A DNA stretch of 43,730 nucleotides, taken from positions 1 to 43,730 of the forward strand of contig JAHFQW010000014.1 of NCBI GenBank assembly GCA_023259115.1, given 5' to 3'. This stretch comes from an archaeon. GTDB taxonomy: Archaea > Nanobdellota > Nanobdellia > Woesearchaeales > GW2011-AR9. Shown in pieces: positions 6,212 through 14,345 of the stretch (its first letter is position 1; every line of letters begins with the position of its first letter). The notes beneath the pieces were generated by a model that worked only from the letters and a program-made list of their open reading frames with translations, was not told the origin of the DNA and ran no database searches. A program made the position numbers and the translations under genes.

Positions 6212-6772
6212 TTATATTCTTCTCCCGGGAGATTTTTCAAATTTTAACACTTCATCTACGTGGGAGATGCCTTTGCTTTGGAGGATGTTGAGCATTTCAT
6301 TGAATACTAATGCGGTGGCGTGTGCGTCACCCATGGCTCTATGTGCTTGTACATTTTGGATGTTGAGGTGTTCGCAGAGGTCAGAGAGACGTTTGCGAGG
6401 CAGCTGAGGGAAGAGACGATTGGCGAGTTTACGGGTGCACAAACGCGGGGCGGTTAACGAATGACCGTGGATTTTGGAATTATGTTCAAGAAAGCCGTAG
6501 TCAAAGGTGGCGTTATGGGCAACGAAGATGTCTGTGCCTAGAAATTGATGAAATGCAGGGAGAACTTTGTTAATTGGGGGAGCGTCTTTGACCATATGGT
6601 TATCGATTCCGGTTAGTTTGGTGATAAAAGAAGGAATGCGTACTTGAGGGTTGATTAATGTTTGATAGCTGTTGGTGATTTTGCCTTGCTGTATTTTAAC
6701 TGCGGCGATTTCGGTGATATGATGATAATTTTTAGAGAGGCCTGTTGTCTCAATATCTACCACCGTGTACAT
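6212..6772 (-). CDS. DnaQ-like 3'-5' exonuclease
   Basis: This DEDDh-family exonuclease has 186 residues. Exo I is VDIETTG near the N-terminus, Exo II is HNATFDYGFL, and Exo III is HRAMGDAHAT, together giving the Asp-Glu, Asp, His and Asp residues for two-metal catalysis. It resembles the epsilon/PolC proofreading domain but stands alone, so it may act in repair or RNA turnover instead. The start at 6772 is supported by a TTTATA-like box centred about 26 nt upstream. The frame stays open further 5' toward the purF-like gene, but that part lacks family resemblance. Confidence 0.87.
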   Translation of the reverse strand: MYTVVDIETTGLSKNYHHITEIAAVKIQQGKITNSYQTLINPQVRIPSFITKLTGIDNHMVKDAPPINKVLPAFHQFLGTDIFVAHNATFDYGFLEHNSKIHGHSLTAPRLCTRKLANRLFPQLPRKRLSDLCEHLNIQNVQAHRAMGDAHATALVFNEMLNILQSKGISHVDEVLKFEKSPGRRI

Positions 6773-6836
6773 GGGGTGTGGAGAAAAATAGGTGTTTATA
6801 ACGTTTTTGTTGGTGAAGTATAATAAAGAGGAGGAG

Positions 6837-8249
6837 TTATTTTTCTTGAAATGGATGCTTGCCGCCGATGCAGTAGGTACATAAATCGTTACGAGCGATG
6901 CCTGCACGTTCAAAACTCTTGAGCATGCCTTCGAGCGAGATGTAATGCACAGGCATACCGACGATTTGAGATATTTCTTCAGAAGTTCGTCCGCGGGCGA
7001 TGAAGTTATCGCTGGGAGGCATGTCTACGCCAAATTCACAGCCTCGAGGGATGTTGTCTTCTCCAATAATACCAATTTGCGGAGTGTAATTGAGAATGAT
7101 TGCTTTTTTTACACCGGCTTGAGTGTATAATAATTCATGAGCACGCCGCAACGTATTGCCTCGAACGGTGCTATCTTCCAAGATGGCGATGGTTTTGTCA
7201 CGTAAGGAAATATTCATGCCAGGGAGCAGATGGAGATTACTATCAATTGATTGAGTACGTTCGGCTTTGGTTGAGCCTTGGAAAGAGCGTTCGCCACGCA
7301 TTTTATAAAAGATGGGAGAAAAAGGGAGGTCTACTTGTTTGGCAAACGAGCGGGCGGCGACTTCAGGACAACGCGGGAGATATGTGATGAAATCGATATC
7401 TTCAATGGGTGTTTCAGATGCGAGGGTTTCGCCTAAGATTTCACGTACGCGACGTACATTGACACCGTTCATGACGCTGTCAACGTCGGCTAAATAGTTA
7501 TATTCAAAAAAGCATTGCTGCAGGTTGGGAGAAATGATTTTCTGCAAACGGTAATTGCCTTCTTTGTCAAAATAATAGATTGTTCCGGGATCAAGGTTGT
7601 CTACGTATTCACCGCGGTTTTTACGAAATGCGATGTCTTCAGAAGCAACACCGTATTTGCCATTTTTTGAACCAAGAATGCCGGGTTTAATACCGGTCTT
7701 ATCGCGAGCGACGATGACTTCTTTACGACGTTTGTCAGCGATAGCTACCAAATAGGCACCAGGAATAGAGTGTACTAATTCGTGTTCACCTTTTTGTTTA
7801 TAATAATGGAGAAGGGCTTGAGTATCACATTCGCTCTCGATACCGTTCGTTTTGAGGCTGGTAAGATATTGTGGGTTTACTTGACCGTTGTGCACACAGG
7901 CCATTTCACAATCACGAATGAAGATATGACTGCCACGATGTTCTATTGTACCGCCTATGGTATGAGGATGAGCATCTTCAAGAATTTTATCTTTGCGTCC
8001 TTGGGAGGCGTAGCGTACATGGGCCATGAATGTGTGATATTCGGGGGCTGAAAAAATTTTATATAAATCGTTTACGTCAAACTGGCTGACGTTACCAGAC
8101 CATTTTAACACGTCGATACTCTTATCACCAATGGCGGCGATGCCGGCGGCTTCTCGGCCTCGATGCTGAAGTGATTGAATCATTTGATAAGCATCGATGA
8201 GAGTATGGACAACGACTAAACCACAGTTATGTTCGAGAACTTCACTCAT
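6837..8249 (-). CDS. purF: Amidophosphoribosyltransferase (PurF-like)
   Basis: PurF makes phosphoribosylamine from PRPP and glutamine, the first step of purine synthesis. The glutamine amidotransferase half has the would-be nucleophile Cys9 after a short propeptide (HNCG), QHRGREAAGIA, HVRYASQG and HNGQV (120-124). The phosphoribosyltransferase half has the PRPP loop ILEDSTVRGNTL (356-367). CTYC at 457-460 matches the C-terminal cysteines of Fe-S type PurF. Several motifs are divergent (CGLVVV for CGVFG, EDSTVRGN for DDSIVRGT), so a related function cannot be excluded. No other purine gene is nearby. The ATG at 8249 lies 27 nt after a TATA box. Confidence 0.85.
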   Translation of the reverse strand: MSEVLEHNCGLVVVHTLIDAYQMIQSLQHRGREAAGIAAIGDKSIDVLKWSGNVSQFDVNDLYKIFSAPEYHTFMAHVRYASQGRKDKILEDAHPHTIGGTIEHRGSHIFIRDCEMACVHNGQVNPQYLTSLKTNGIESECDTQALLHYYKQKGEHELVHSIPGAYLVAIADKRRKEVIVARDKTGIKPGILGSKNGKYGVASEDIAFRKNRGEYVDNLDPGTIYYFDKEGNYRLQKIISPNLQQCFFEYNYLADVDSVMNGVNVRRVREILGETLASETPIEDIDFITYLPRCPEVAARSFAKQVDLPFSPIFYKMRGERSFQGSTKAERTQSIDSNLHLLPGMNISLRDKTIAILEDSTVRGNTLRRAHELLYTQAGVKKAIILNYTPQIGIIGEDNIPRGCEFGVDMPPSDNFIARGRTSEEISQIVGMPVHYISLEGMLKSFERAGIARNDLCTYCIGGKHPFQEK

Positions 8250-8270
8250 ATTGTTTCTAGGGTTAAAAAT

Positions 8271-8280
8271 GATATAAATA
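8271..8280 (-). promoter_or_regulatory. TATA box of purF
   Basis: GATATAAATA on the plus strand gives a TATTTATATC box on the minus strand. It is centred about 27 nt before the purF ATG, which suggests a leaderless or nearly leaderless transcript. Confidence 0.55.
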
Positions 8281-8315
8281 GATTATGGTGTTTGATTAGT
8301 TAGAAGCCAGATTAG

Positions 8316-9686
8316 TTATATTGGAACACTCAATGCGGCGCGTTGCACGACTTCGGATAAGGAGGGATGGACATGGATGGCTTCACGTAAGATGTCTAAT
8401 GCGCGGAAGCGATTGGCTTTCATGGCGATGACTACTTCATGGAGCAATATTGAGGCGTGGGGTCCGAGAATATGGCAGCCGAGGATTTCTTTGGTTTTGG
8501 CATCAACAATTAATTTGACAAAGCCATGTTCTTGGGCTAAGGCGGCACCCATGCCCGTGTTTTTGTATTGATATTTTCCAATGAGATATTTCTGTTTGGG
8601 GGGTTTTTGGGCAAGGACGTCTTGTTCAGTTAGGCCAACACCGGCGATTTGAGGAGATGTGAAGATGGCGTGAGGCATGGGGTAATAATCAACCGATTCT
8701 TTGATGTTCTTTGTTTCAAGAATATTTTTTAAAACGGTTTGGGCTTCTAGGTTGGCGGAGTGTTTGAAGAGGAATTTTCCAGCAATATCACCTAGAGCAT
8801 AAATATCAGATACATTGGTTTCAAGGTATTGATTGACTATGATAAATTCTTTTTCGTTGAGAAGGACGCCGGTTTTTGATAGGTTAAGTAAGTCCGTATT
8901 GGGACGTACGCCGGTGGCAATTAAGAGGGTTTGTGCGTGTAGTTTTTTCTTTGAGGTGTGTACTATGATATCTCTGCCTCTCTTTTCTATGGAGCGGATG
9001 GTGCTATCACAGATGAGATCGTATTTCTTTTTCCAGAGGGCGGTGAATGTGGCAGAGATATCTTTATCTTCGCGGGGGATTAATAGTGGGCCGCGTTGGA
9101 TGATGGTGACTTTGCAGCCTAGTGAGCCGTAGAAATGGCCTAATTCGGCAGCGATGTAGCCACCACCAATGATAATCATACTTTCGGGTAATTTGGTTAA
9201 ACGCAATGCTTGGGTGCTTGTGAGGTAGGGAACGTTTTCTAATCCGGGAATGTTGGGAAGGGAAGGTCGGGCACCTGCAGCTATGACGATTTTTTTTGCG
9301 GTGATTTCTTGTTGGTTGATAAGAAGTTTTTTGAAACCTATGAATTTGGCTGAGGCTTTGAAGAGAGTGAGATTTTTGGTTGCCCTAACTCCCTCTTCGA
9401 TTTCTTTAGCATCGCCATCAACGAGATGAGATGCACGAGTGGTTATTTTTTGGAGATTGGCTTTTTTAATGGTGAACGTGAGACCGATTTTTTTACTGGT
9501 AGATATTTCTTCAATGAGATCGGCGGTATGAATAATCATTTTTGAGGGAATGCAGCCGCGATTTAAACAGGTGCCACCCATTGGACCTGGTTCAATGAGC
9601 GCAACTTTTCGACCTTGAGATGCGGCTTGGACAGCTATATCTAAACCTGAACCTGCACCTATGACTATTAAATCAAATGTGTTCAT
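8316..9686 (-). CDS. Pyridine nucleotide-disulfide oxidoreductase (dihydrolipoamide dehydrogenase-like)
   Basis: This FAD enzyme of 456 residues belongs to the class I disulfide reductase family. It has an N-terminal GAGSG FAD loop, a redox-active pair in CLNRGCIPSK (Cys40/Cys45), an NAD(P)-binding GGGYIAAELG, a second FAD motif IYALGDIAG, and the catalytic HPSLSE near residue 440. It would pass electrons from NAD(P)H to a disulfide. Lipoamide, mycothiol-like or metal substrates are all possible. No 2-oxoacid dehydrogenase genes lie nearby, so the lipoamide role is unsupported. A GAGG ribosome site precedes the ATG. The divergent neighbour is the M1 aminopeptidase. Confidence 0.88.
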   Translation of the reverse strand: MNTFDLIVIGAGSGLDIAVQAASQGRKVALIEPGPMGGTCLNRGCIPSKMIIHTADLIEEISTSKKIGLTFTIKKANLQKITTRASHLVDGDAKEIEEGVRATKNLTLFKASAKFIGFKKLLINQQEITAKKIVIAAGARPSLPNIPGLENVPYLTSTQALRLTKLPESMIIIGGGYIAAELGHFYGSLGCKVTIIQRGPLLIPREDKDISATFTALWKKKYDLICDSTIRSIEKRGRDIIVHTSKKKLHAQTLLIATGVRPNTDLLNLSKTGVLLNEKEFIIVNQYLETNVSDIYALGDIAGKFLFKHSANLEAQTVLKNILETKNIKESVDYYPMPHAIFTSPQIAGVGLTEQDVLAQKPPKQKYLIGKYQYKNTGMGAALAQEHGFVKLIVDAKTKEILGCHILGPHASILLHEVVIAMKANRFRALDILREAIHVHPSLSEVVQRAALSVPI

Positions 9687-9773
9687 GTAGGCCTCTTTTT
9701 TTGATATGGTGCTTTTCCTATAAACTCATTTTTGACTATATCTCCTCTTTACTATATAAACCCCTCCATAATC

Positions 9774-9782
9774 TTTATTAAC
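9774..9782 (+). promoter_or_regulatory. TATA box of the M1 aminopeptidase
   Basis: TTTATTAAC is centred about 26 nt before the ATG at 9804, which lacks a ribosome site, so leaderless translation is likely. A stronger TATATAAA (9753-9760) lies further upstream and could give a short leader. Confidence 0.5.
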
Positions 9783-9803
9783 TCTTAAAATTACCTTCCT
9801 CCT

Positions 9804-12314
9804 ATGCAAAAAGTTCCGCAAACGACACTTAATTTCAATGTGTTCCCAATACATTATAGTCTAGAGTTTGAACCAGATTTCTCGAGTTGGCAGTTTCGAG
9901 GAAAAGTTGTGATTCAGATTGATATTAGAAAGCCGACAAAGTTGATTAAGCTGCATACCAAAGAGCTACAAATCAAGGATGCACAGTTGGTGCAAAATGG
10001 CACGTTTGGCGCGCAAATTCATGTGGATGAGCCAAAACAAGAATTGCAGTTAACGTTTCCAAAAGTGCTTAGAGGAAAAGCGGTGTTGACAATACTTTTT
10101 CAGGGTACGCATAATGAGGGAATGTATGGGTTTTATCGCAGTAGGTATATGTTGAATGGAAAAGAGGAGTCGTTATTGACAACGCAGTTTGAGTCGGCGA
10201 GTGCGCGAGCGTGTTTTCCGTGTTTTGATGAGCCGTTCTTTAAAGCGACATTTGATGTGAGCCTTACAGTGCCACAGCCGTTTACAACGATTTCGAATAT
10301 GCCTATCAAAAAAGAGATTACGATTGCGGGGGGCAAGAAGCAGGTGGTGTTTCAGGTAAGCCCGAAAATGTCAACGTATCTTTTGTATTTGGCAGTGGGG
10401 AATTTTAAGTATGTGGAGACGATGTATCGCAATATTAAAATTCGGGTGTACACAGTTCCAGATAAGATTAAGTATGCTACTTTATCTTTGCATTATACGA
10501 AGACGTTTTTACAGTTTTTTGAGCAATATTTTCAAATCCGCTATCCGCTGCCCAAGTTAGATATGCTGGCTATTCCGGATTTTGCGAGTGGCGCTATGGA
10601 GAATTGGGGGGCGATTACATTTCGAGAAATTGCACTGCTCGGAGATGAGCATACGTCGGTTGTGTACAAACAAAATATTGCGATTACGGTTGCGCATGAG
10701 TTGGCGCATCAGTGGTTTGGTAACTTGGTGACAATGCAGTGGTGGGATGATTTGTGGTTAAATGAGAGTTTTGCAACGTTTATGAGTTACAAGGCGGTGC
10801 ATGATGCGTTTCCAGAGTGGGAGTTGCCACTGCAGTATTTTGAGGATACTATATGTAATGCACTTGGGGCAGATCAGTTGATTTCAACGCATCCTATTAC
10901 GGTGAAGGTAAATACACCGGGGGAAATTGATGAAATTTTTGATTCAATTAGTTATGATAAGGGAGGGAGTGTATTACATATGCTGGAGAGTTTTGTGAGT
11001 GAGAAGATATTTCGCGAGGGATTACATCAGTATTTGCAAAGACATGCGTATAGTAATGCGACGAAGTTTGATTTATGGCAGGCGATACAAGGAGCGTACA
11101 AGAAAACGACGATTACGGCAATGATGCATCGCTGGATTACGCAGCCAGGATATCCTATAGTGATGGTGAGCAAGAGTAAATTGGGATTTTTATTGCAGCA
11201 GCAACGCTTTACACTCAAACAAAAAACGTTTCCTACGATGTGGCATATCCCACTTAATTATGTGACGGCGGATGGGATTGCTAAGACGGCACTGATGACA
11301 CAGAAAACGCTTACACTCAAAGAGCAAAAGGGGTGGATTAAGCTTAATTCTGGACAACATGGGTTTTATCGGGTGAAATATGAGACTAAAGTGCTGCAAC
11401 AATTAGGGGAGGGAATACGAGAGAAGAGAATAGCTCCAGTTGATGCGACGGGGATTGAGAATGATTTATTTTCATTGACAATTCAGGGGAAGTATACGGT
11501 AGATGATTATTTGAAGTTTGTGGAGAACTATTGTGTGGATGCGCAGTATCCTTTGAATTCGAGTGTGTCAGCGCATTTGTCAAGTTTATTTCGGATAACC
11601 TATCGTAAGAAGGCGTTTAGGGAAGTGAGGCGCGTGAGTGTATTATTTCATGGTAATTTGTTGAAACAAGTGGGATGGGAACGTAAACCCAAAGAGAGAA
11701 ATACGACAGCGATGCTGAGGTCAATGAGTATTTACATGCTAGGCATGGCAGGACATGAGGCAACGTTGCGTAAAGCGAGTACTCTGTTTAAGCAGTTGAG
11801 AACAAAGAATACGATTGATCAAAATATCAAAGGAGCTATCTATACTCTTGCGGCATGGCAGGGGGATGAAAAAACATTTGAGTATTTCCTCGAGAGATAT
11901 AAAAATGAAGAGTTGCCAGAAGAACAACGCAAGTTATTGCGATCACTGGCGATGTTCCAAAATGCAGGGTTACAGCAGAGAGCGCTTGAGGTTTCACAAT
12001 CGAAAACGGTTCGGCTGCAAGATTCGATGATGATTCCCATGGCGTTGTCAGCGAATCCGATGTGTACATTGATTTGGCCGTGGACAAAATCAAATTGGGT
12101 CGGTTTGATGAAGAAGTATTCGACGGGTACGCATATGCTGCCACATTTTGTGCATAATTTGGCGGGAGTTGATACGCCGGAGGCGTATAAAGAGATACAG
12201 CATTTTTTTAGTTTGGCGCAGCATAAACGGGATGATATCAAGATGGCGGTTACGCAAACACTTGAGAAGCTGGATGTACTGATGCATTTTTTGGAGAAAA
12301 ATAAGGTTAAATAG
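9804..12314 (+). CDS. M1 family zinc aminopeptidase (tricorn factor F2/F3-like)
   Basis: This cytosolic zinc metallopeptidase of 836 residues removes N-terminal residues from peptides, typically those released by the proteasome. The GAMEN substrate motif is at 263-267. The zinc site HELAHQWFGN begins at 298, with the third ligand in NE about 19 residues later. A long helical C-terminal ERAP1-like domain follows, so the full M1 four-domain layout and length (about 780-850) are present. Archaeal relatives act downstream of the proteasome or tricorn protease. The divergent upstream gene is a disulfide oxidoreductase. The L-2-hydroxyglutarate dehydrogenase-like gene follows by 48 nt with its own TATA-like box. 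Confidence 0.93.
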   Translation: MQKVPQTTLNFNVFPIHYSLEFEPDFSSWQFRGKVVIQIDIRKPTKLIKLHTKELQIKDAQLVQNGTFGAQIHVDEPKQELQLTFPKVLRGKAVLTILFQGTHNEGMYGFYRSRYMLNGKEESLLTTQFESASARACFPCFDEPFFKATFDVSLTVPQPFTTISNMPIKKEITIAGGKKQVVFQVSPKMSTYLLYLAVGNFKYVETMYRNIKIRVYTVPDKIKYATLSLHYTKTFLQFFEQYFQIRYPLPKLDMLAIPDFASGAMENWGAITFREIALLGDEHTSVVYKQNIAITVAHELAHQWFGNLVTMQWWDDLWLNESFATFMSYKAVHDAFPEWELPLQYFEDTICNALGADQLISTHPITVKVNTPGEIDEIFDSISYDKGGSVLHMLESFVSEKIFREGLHQYLQRHAYSNATKFDLWQAIQGAYKKTTITAMMHRWITQPGYPIVMVSKSKLGFLLQQQRFTLKQKTFPTMWHIPLNYVTADGIAKTALMTQKTLTLKEQKGWIKLNSGQHGFYRVKYETKVLQQLGEGIREKRIAPVDATGIENDLFSLTIQGKYTVDDYLKFVENYCVDAQYPLNSSVSAHLSSLFRITYRKKAFREVRRVSVLFHGNLLKQVGWERKPKERNTTAMLRSMSIYMLGMAGHEATLRKASTLFKQLRTKNTIDQNIKGAIYTLAAWQGDEKTFEYFLERYKNEELPEEQRKLLRSLAMFQNAGLQQRALEVSQSKTVRLQDSMMIPMALSANPMCTLIWPWTKSNWVGLMKKYSTGTHMLPHFVHNLAGVDTPEAYKEIQHFFSLAQHKRDDIKMAVTQTLEKLDVLMHFLEKNKVK

Positions 12315-12362
12315 GCCTCTTCTTTCATAATTCTTTTAAATAGGGTTTAAACGGGTTTTTGT

Positions 12363-13505
12363 ATGGATTCTGTGGATTATACGATTGTTGGGGGCGGCGT
12401 GATTGGACTGGCTATAGCATATTATTTGGTACAGAAATATCCCGGGAAAACAACGGTGGTGGTTGAGAAGAATGCGCGATTAGGAGAGGAGCAGTCAACG
12501 CATAATTCAGGGGTGTTACATGCGGGATGGGCGTATCATCCAAGATCGCTTAAAGCGGAGTTGTGTGCTGAGGGGAATAGACTTTTGAAACAGTTTGCGT
12601 TGGAACATAGGGTGAGTTATGCGGAAACAGGAAAATTAGTAGTGGCATGTGGGGACGAGGAATTTGAGATGTTGGATTGGAATTTGCAGCGAGCGATTGA
12701 GAATAGGGTGCCTGTACAGGTGTTGACGCAGAAGCGCCTGAGGGAATTTGAACCAAATGTGAAGGGTATTGCGGGATTATATTTTCCGAGTGCGGGGATT
12801 ATTGATGCGGGACAATATGTTAATATTTTAGAGAAGTTGGTTGAAGAGCAGAACGGGGTTATTCTACGTAAACATGAAGTGAAAGATGTTATTAGTAGAG
12901 AGGAAAAATTTGTGGTGCAGGTTGTGAGTGGGGGGAGAGATTATGAATTTAGTACACATCTATTGATTAATGCGGCGGGGCTGGGGGCAGAGAACATAGG
13001 CAAAATGATTAATGCACGTTTTCCCTATGAAATTATTCCAACAAAAGGGGAGTATATGAGATTTCAACGGGGGATGCGCGATGAGATTGGCATGAGAGGG
13101 ATGTGTGTATATCCACTGCCCCAAGTTATGGAGGGGAGTGTGGATGAGTATGGAGAACCAAAGAGAGTGCTAGGAAATCATTTGACACCAACGTTAGGAT
13201 TAGATGGGGCGTTGAGCGATTGGGTGTTAGTTGGGCCACTGCGAGGAGATATAAATGTTACGGGGCATACGAGGAACAGGAGTGATTTTGTGAGTACGTT
13301 GGAATCATTTTTCCCAGGGATTTGTGAAGAGGATTTGCGATATGATCAGATTGGGATACAAGCAAAGTTGAAAAATAAGAGTGATTTTGTGATTGAGCGA
13401 GATGGATTATATCCACATGCGCTACATGTGTTGGCGGATTCACCTGGACTTACAGCGTCTCTAGCGATAGGAATGTATGTGGTTGAGAGATTGATTGAAG
13501 AATAA
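12363..13505 (+). CDS. FAD-dependent oxidoreductase, L-2-hydroxyglutarate dehydrogenase-like
   Basis: This DAO-family flavoprotein of 380 residues has a GGGVIG FAD loop near residue 9. THNSGVLHAGWAY and a closing DSPGLTASLAIG match L2HGDH/LhgO enzymes, which oxidise L-2-hydroxyglutarate to 2-oxoglutarate. Middle motifs (FPSAGIIDAGQY, INAAGLGAENIG, PTKGEYMRF) also fit. The electron acceptor is unknown. An AT-rich box (12333-12342) sits 25 nt before the ATG, suggesting a separate leaderless transcript. A related substrate such as glycerol-3-phosphate cannot be excluded. Confidence 0.85.
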   Translation: MDSVDYTIVGGGVIGLAIAYYLVQKYPGKTTVVVEKNARLGEEQSTHNSGVLHAGWAYHPRSLKAELCAEGNRLLKQFALEHRVSYAETGKLVVACGDEEFEMLDWNLQRAIENRVPVQVLTQKRLREFEPNVKGIAGLYFPSAGIIDAGQYVNILEKLVEEQNGVILRKHEVKDVISREEKFVVQVVSGGRDYEFSTHLLINAAGLGAENIGKMINARFPYEIIPTKGEYMRFQRGMRDEIGMRGMCVYPLPQVMEGSVDEYGEPKRVLGNHLTPTLGLDGALSDWVLVGPLRGDINVTGHTRNRSDFVSTLESFFPGICEEDLRYDQIGIQAKLKNKSDFVIERDGLYPHALHVLADSPGLTASLAIGMYVVERLIEE

Positions 13506-13514
13506 CTTTTTTTT
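13506..13514 (+). terminator. T-run after the L2HGDH-like gene
   Basis: CTTTTTTTT follows the stop codon directly, in the convergent space before the HAD phosphatase gene. An oligo-T of this length is a typical archaeal terminator. Confidence 0.5.
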
Positions 13515-13564
13515 ATACAATGATTATAGAGGGGGGTGATATATGACATAATGTAGAGTGATGA

Positions 13565-14320
13565 TTACGAATACTTGTTAATGTCTAGGGGAAGATCGCA
13601 GAGGGAGCTGAAGACGAAATCGGCAGCAAGGGTTTCACGAAGCGTGTGATAATTAAATCTTTTTTGCAGCAGAACGACTTTGATTTTGACTTTTTTACAG
13701 GCAATGATATCACTGGTTTTATCTCCTACATAGATTATCTGGGAGGGGTTGAGATGATGTTTTTTGATGATGTGTTTTAAGTTGTCTACTTTAGAGGCGG
13801 GACCGCCGAGAACTTCGTTAAAATAGCGGTGCAACCCGCAGTGTTTTAAGATCTGCAGAACATCGGATTTTTCTTCGAGAGATAAGAGGAATAGGAAGTT
13901 TACTTTTTTTTTTAATTCGGAGAGAATATTCGTGCAGGCAAAGAGAGGGCAGGTACGTAAACTGGTTTCATAGAATTGGGTGAATAATTGATTGATATTT
14001 TTTATTTCTTTTTTTGTGGGAGGACGCTTGAGAAAGTGGTGCATGAGCTGGGTGATTTTTTCTTGCCGGCTAATTCCTTCTTTACTTATTTTTTGATAGA
14101 ATGGCTCTAGGCCGTGATTGATGTTATAGAGATCGTGGAAGATTTTGGCAAATGCTTGGGCTTTGATTTTTTCGGAGAGAATGAGCGTGCCATCAAAATC
14201 GAATCCGACGGCTTGTATTTTTTTATTACGGTTTTTGGTATTGTTTTTAGCAAGGGGTTTATGATTTGGAGTATGAGATGAGATATGATTTGTTATATGA
14301 TGTGGTGTATGATTTTTCAT
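13565..14320 (-). CDS. HAD-superfamily phosphatase with His-rich N-terminus
   Basis: This HAD hydrolase has motif I FDFDGTL, a helical cap, motif II LLSLE, the lysine region GGPASKVDN and motif IV YVGDKTSDI, as in Gph-like phosphoglycolate or other small-phosphate phosphatases. The first 22 residues are His-rich (His 4, 7, 8, 12, 16, 20), encoded by imperfect repeats of AATCAT. No alternative ATG follows before the catalytic domain. It starts 25 nt after the GlpD-like stop, so the two are probably co-transcribed. A triose- or glycerol-phosphate substrate is therefore plausible but inferred. Confidence 0.83.
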   Translation of the reverse strand: MKNHTPHHITNHISSHTPNHKPLAKNNTKNRNKKIQAVGFDFDGTLILSEKIKAQAFAKIFHDLYNINHGLEPFYQKISKEGISRQEKITQLMHHFLKRPPTKKEIKNINQLFTQFYETSLRTCPLFACTNILSELKKKVNFLFLLSLEEKSDVLQILKHCGLHRYFNEVLGGPASKVDNLKHIIKKHHLNPSQIIYVGDKTSDIIACKKVKIKVVLLQKRFNYHTLRETLAADFVFSSLCDLPLDINKYS

Positions 14321-14345
14321 GGGGATGGTTTGGAGAGGCTCATGG

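Noticed and set aside
6773-6913. 47-residue N-terminal extension of the DnaQ-like exonuclease
   Set aside because: No family resemblance, it overlaps the purF end, and a TATA-like box lies 26 nt before the internal ATG at 6772.
9749-9757. Further copy of the hairpin family (TTTACTATA before the aminopeptidase)
   Set aside because: No left arm exists, and the word is part of the TATATAAA promoter region; the word alone is expected a few times by chance.
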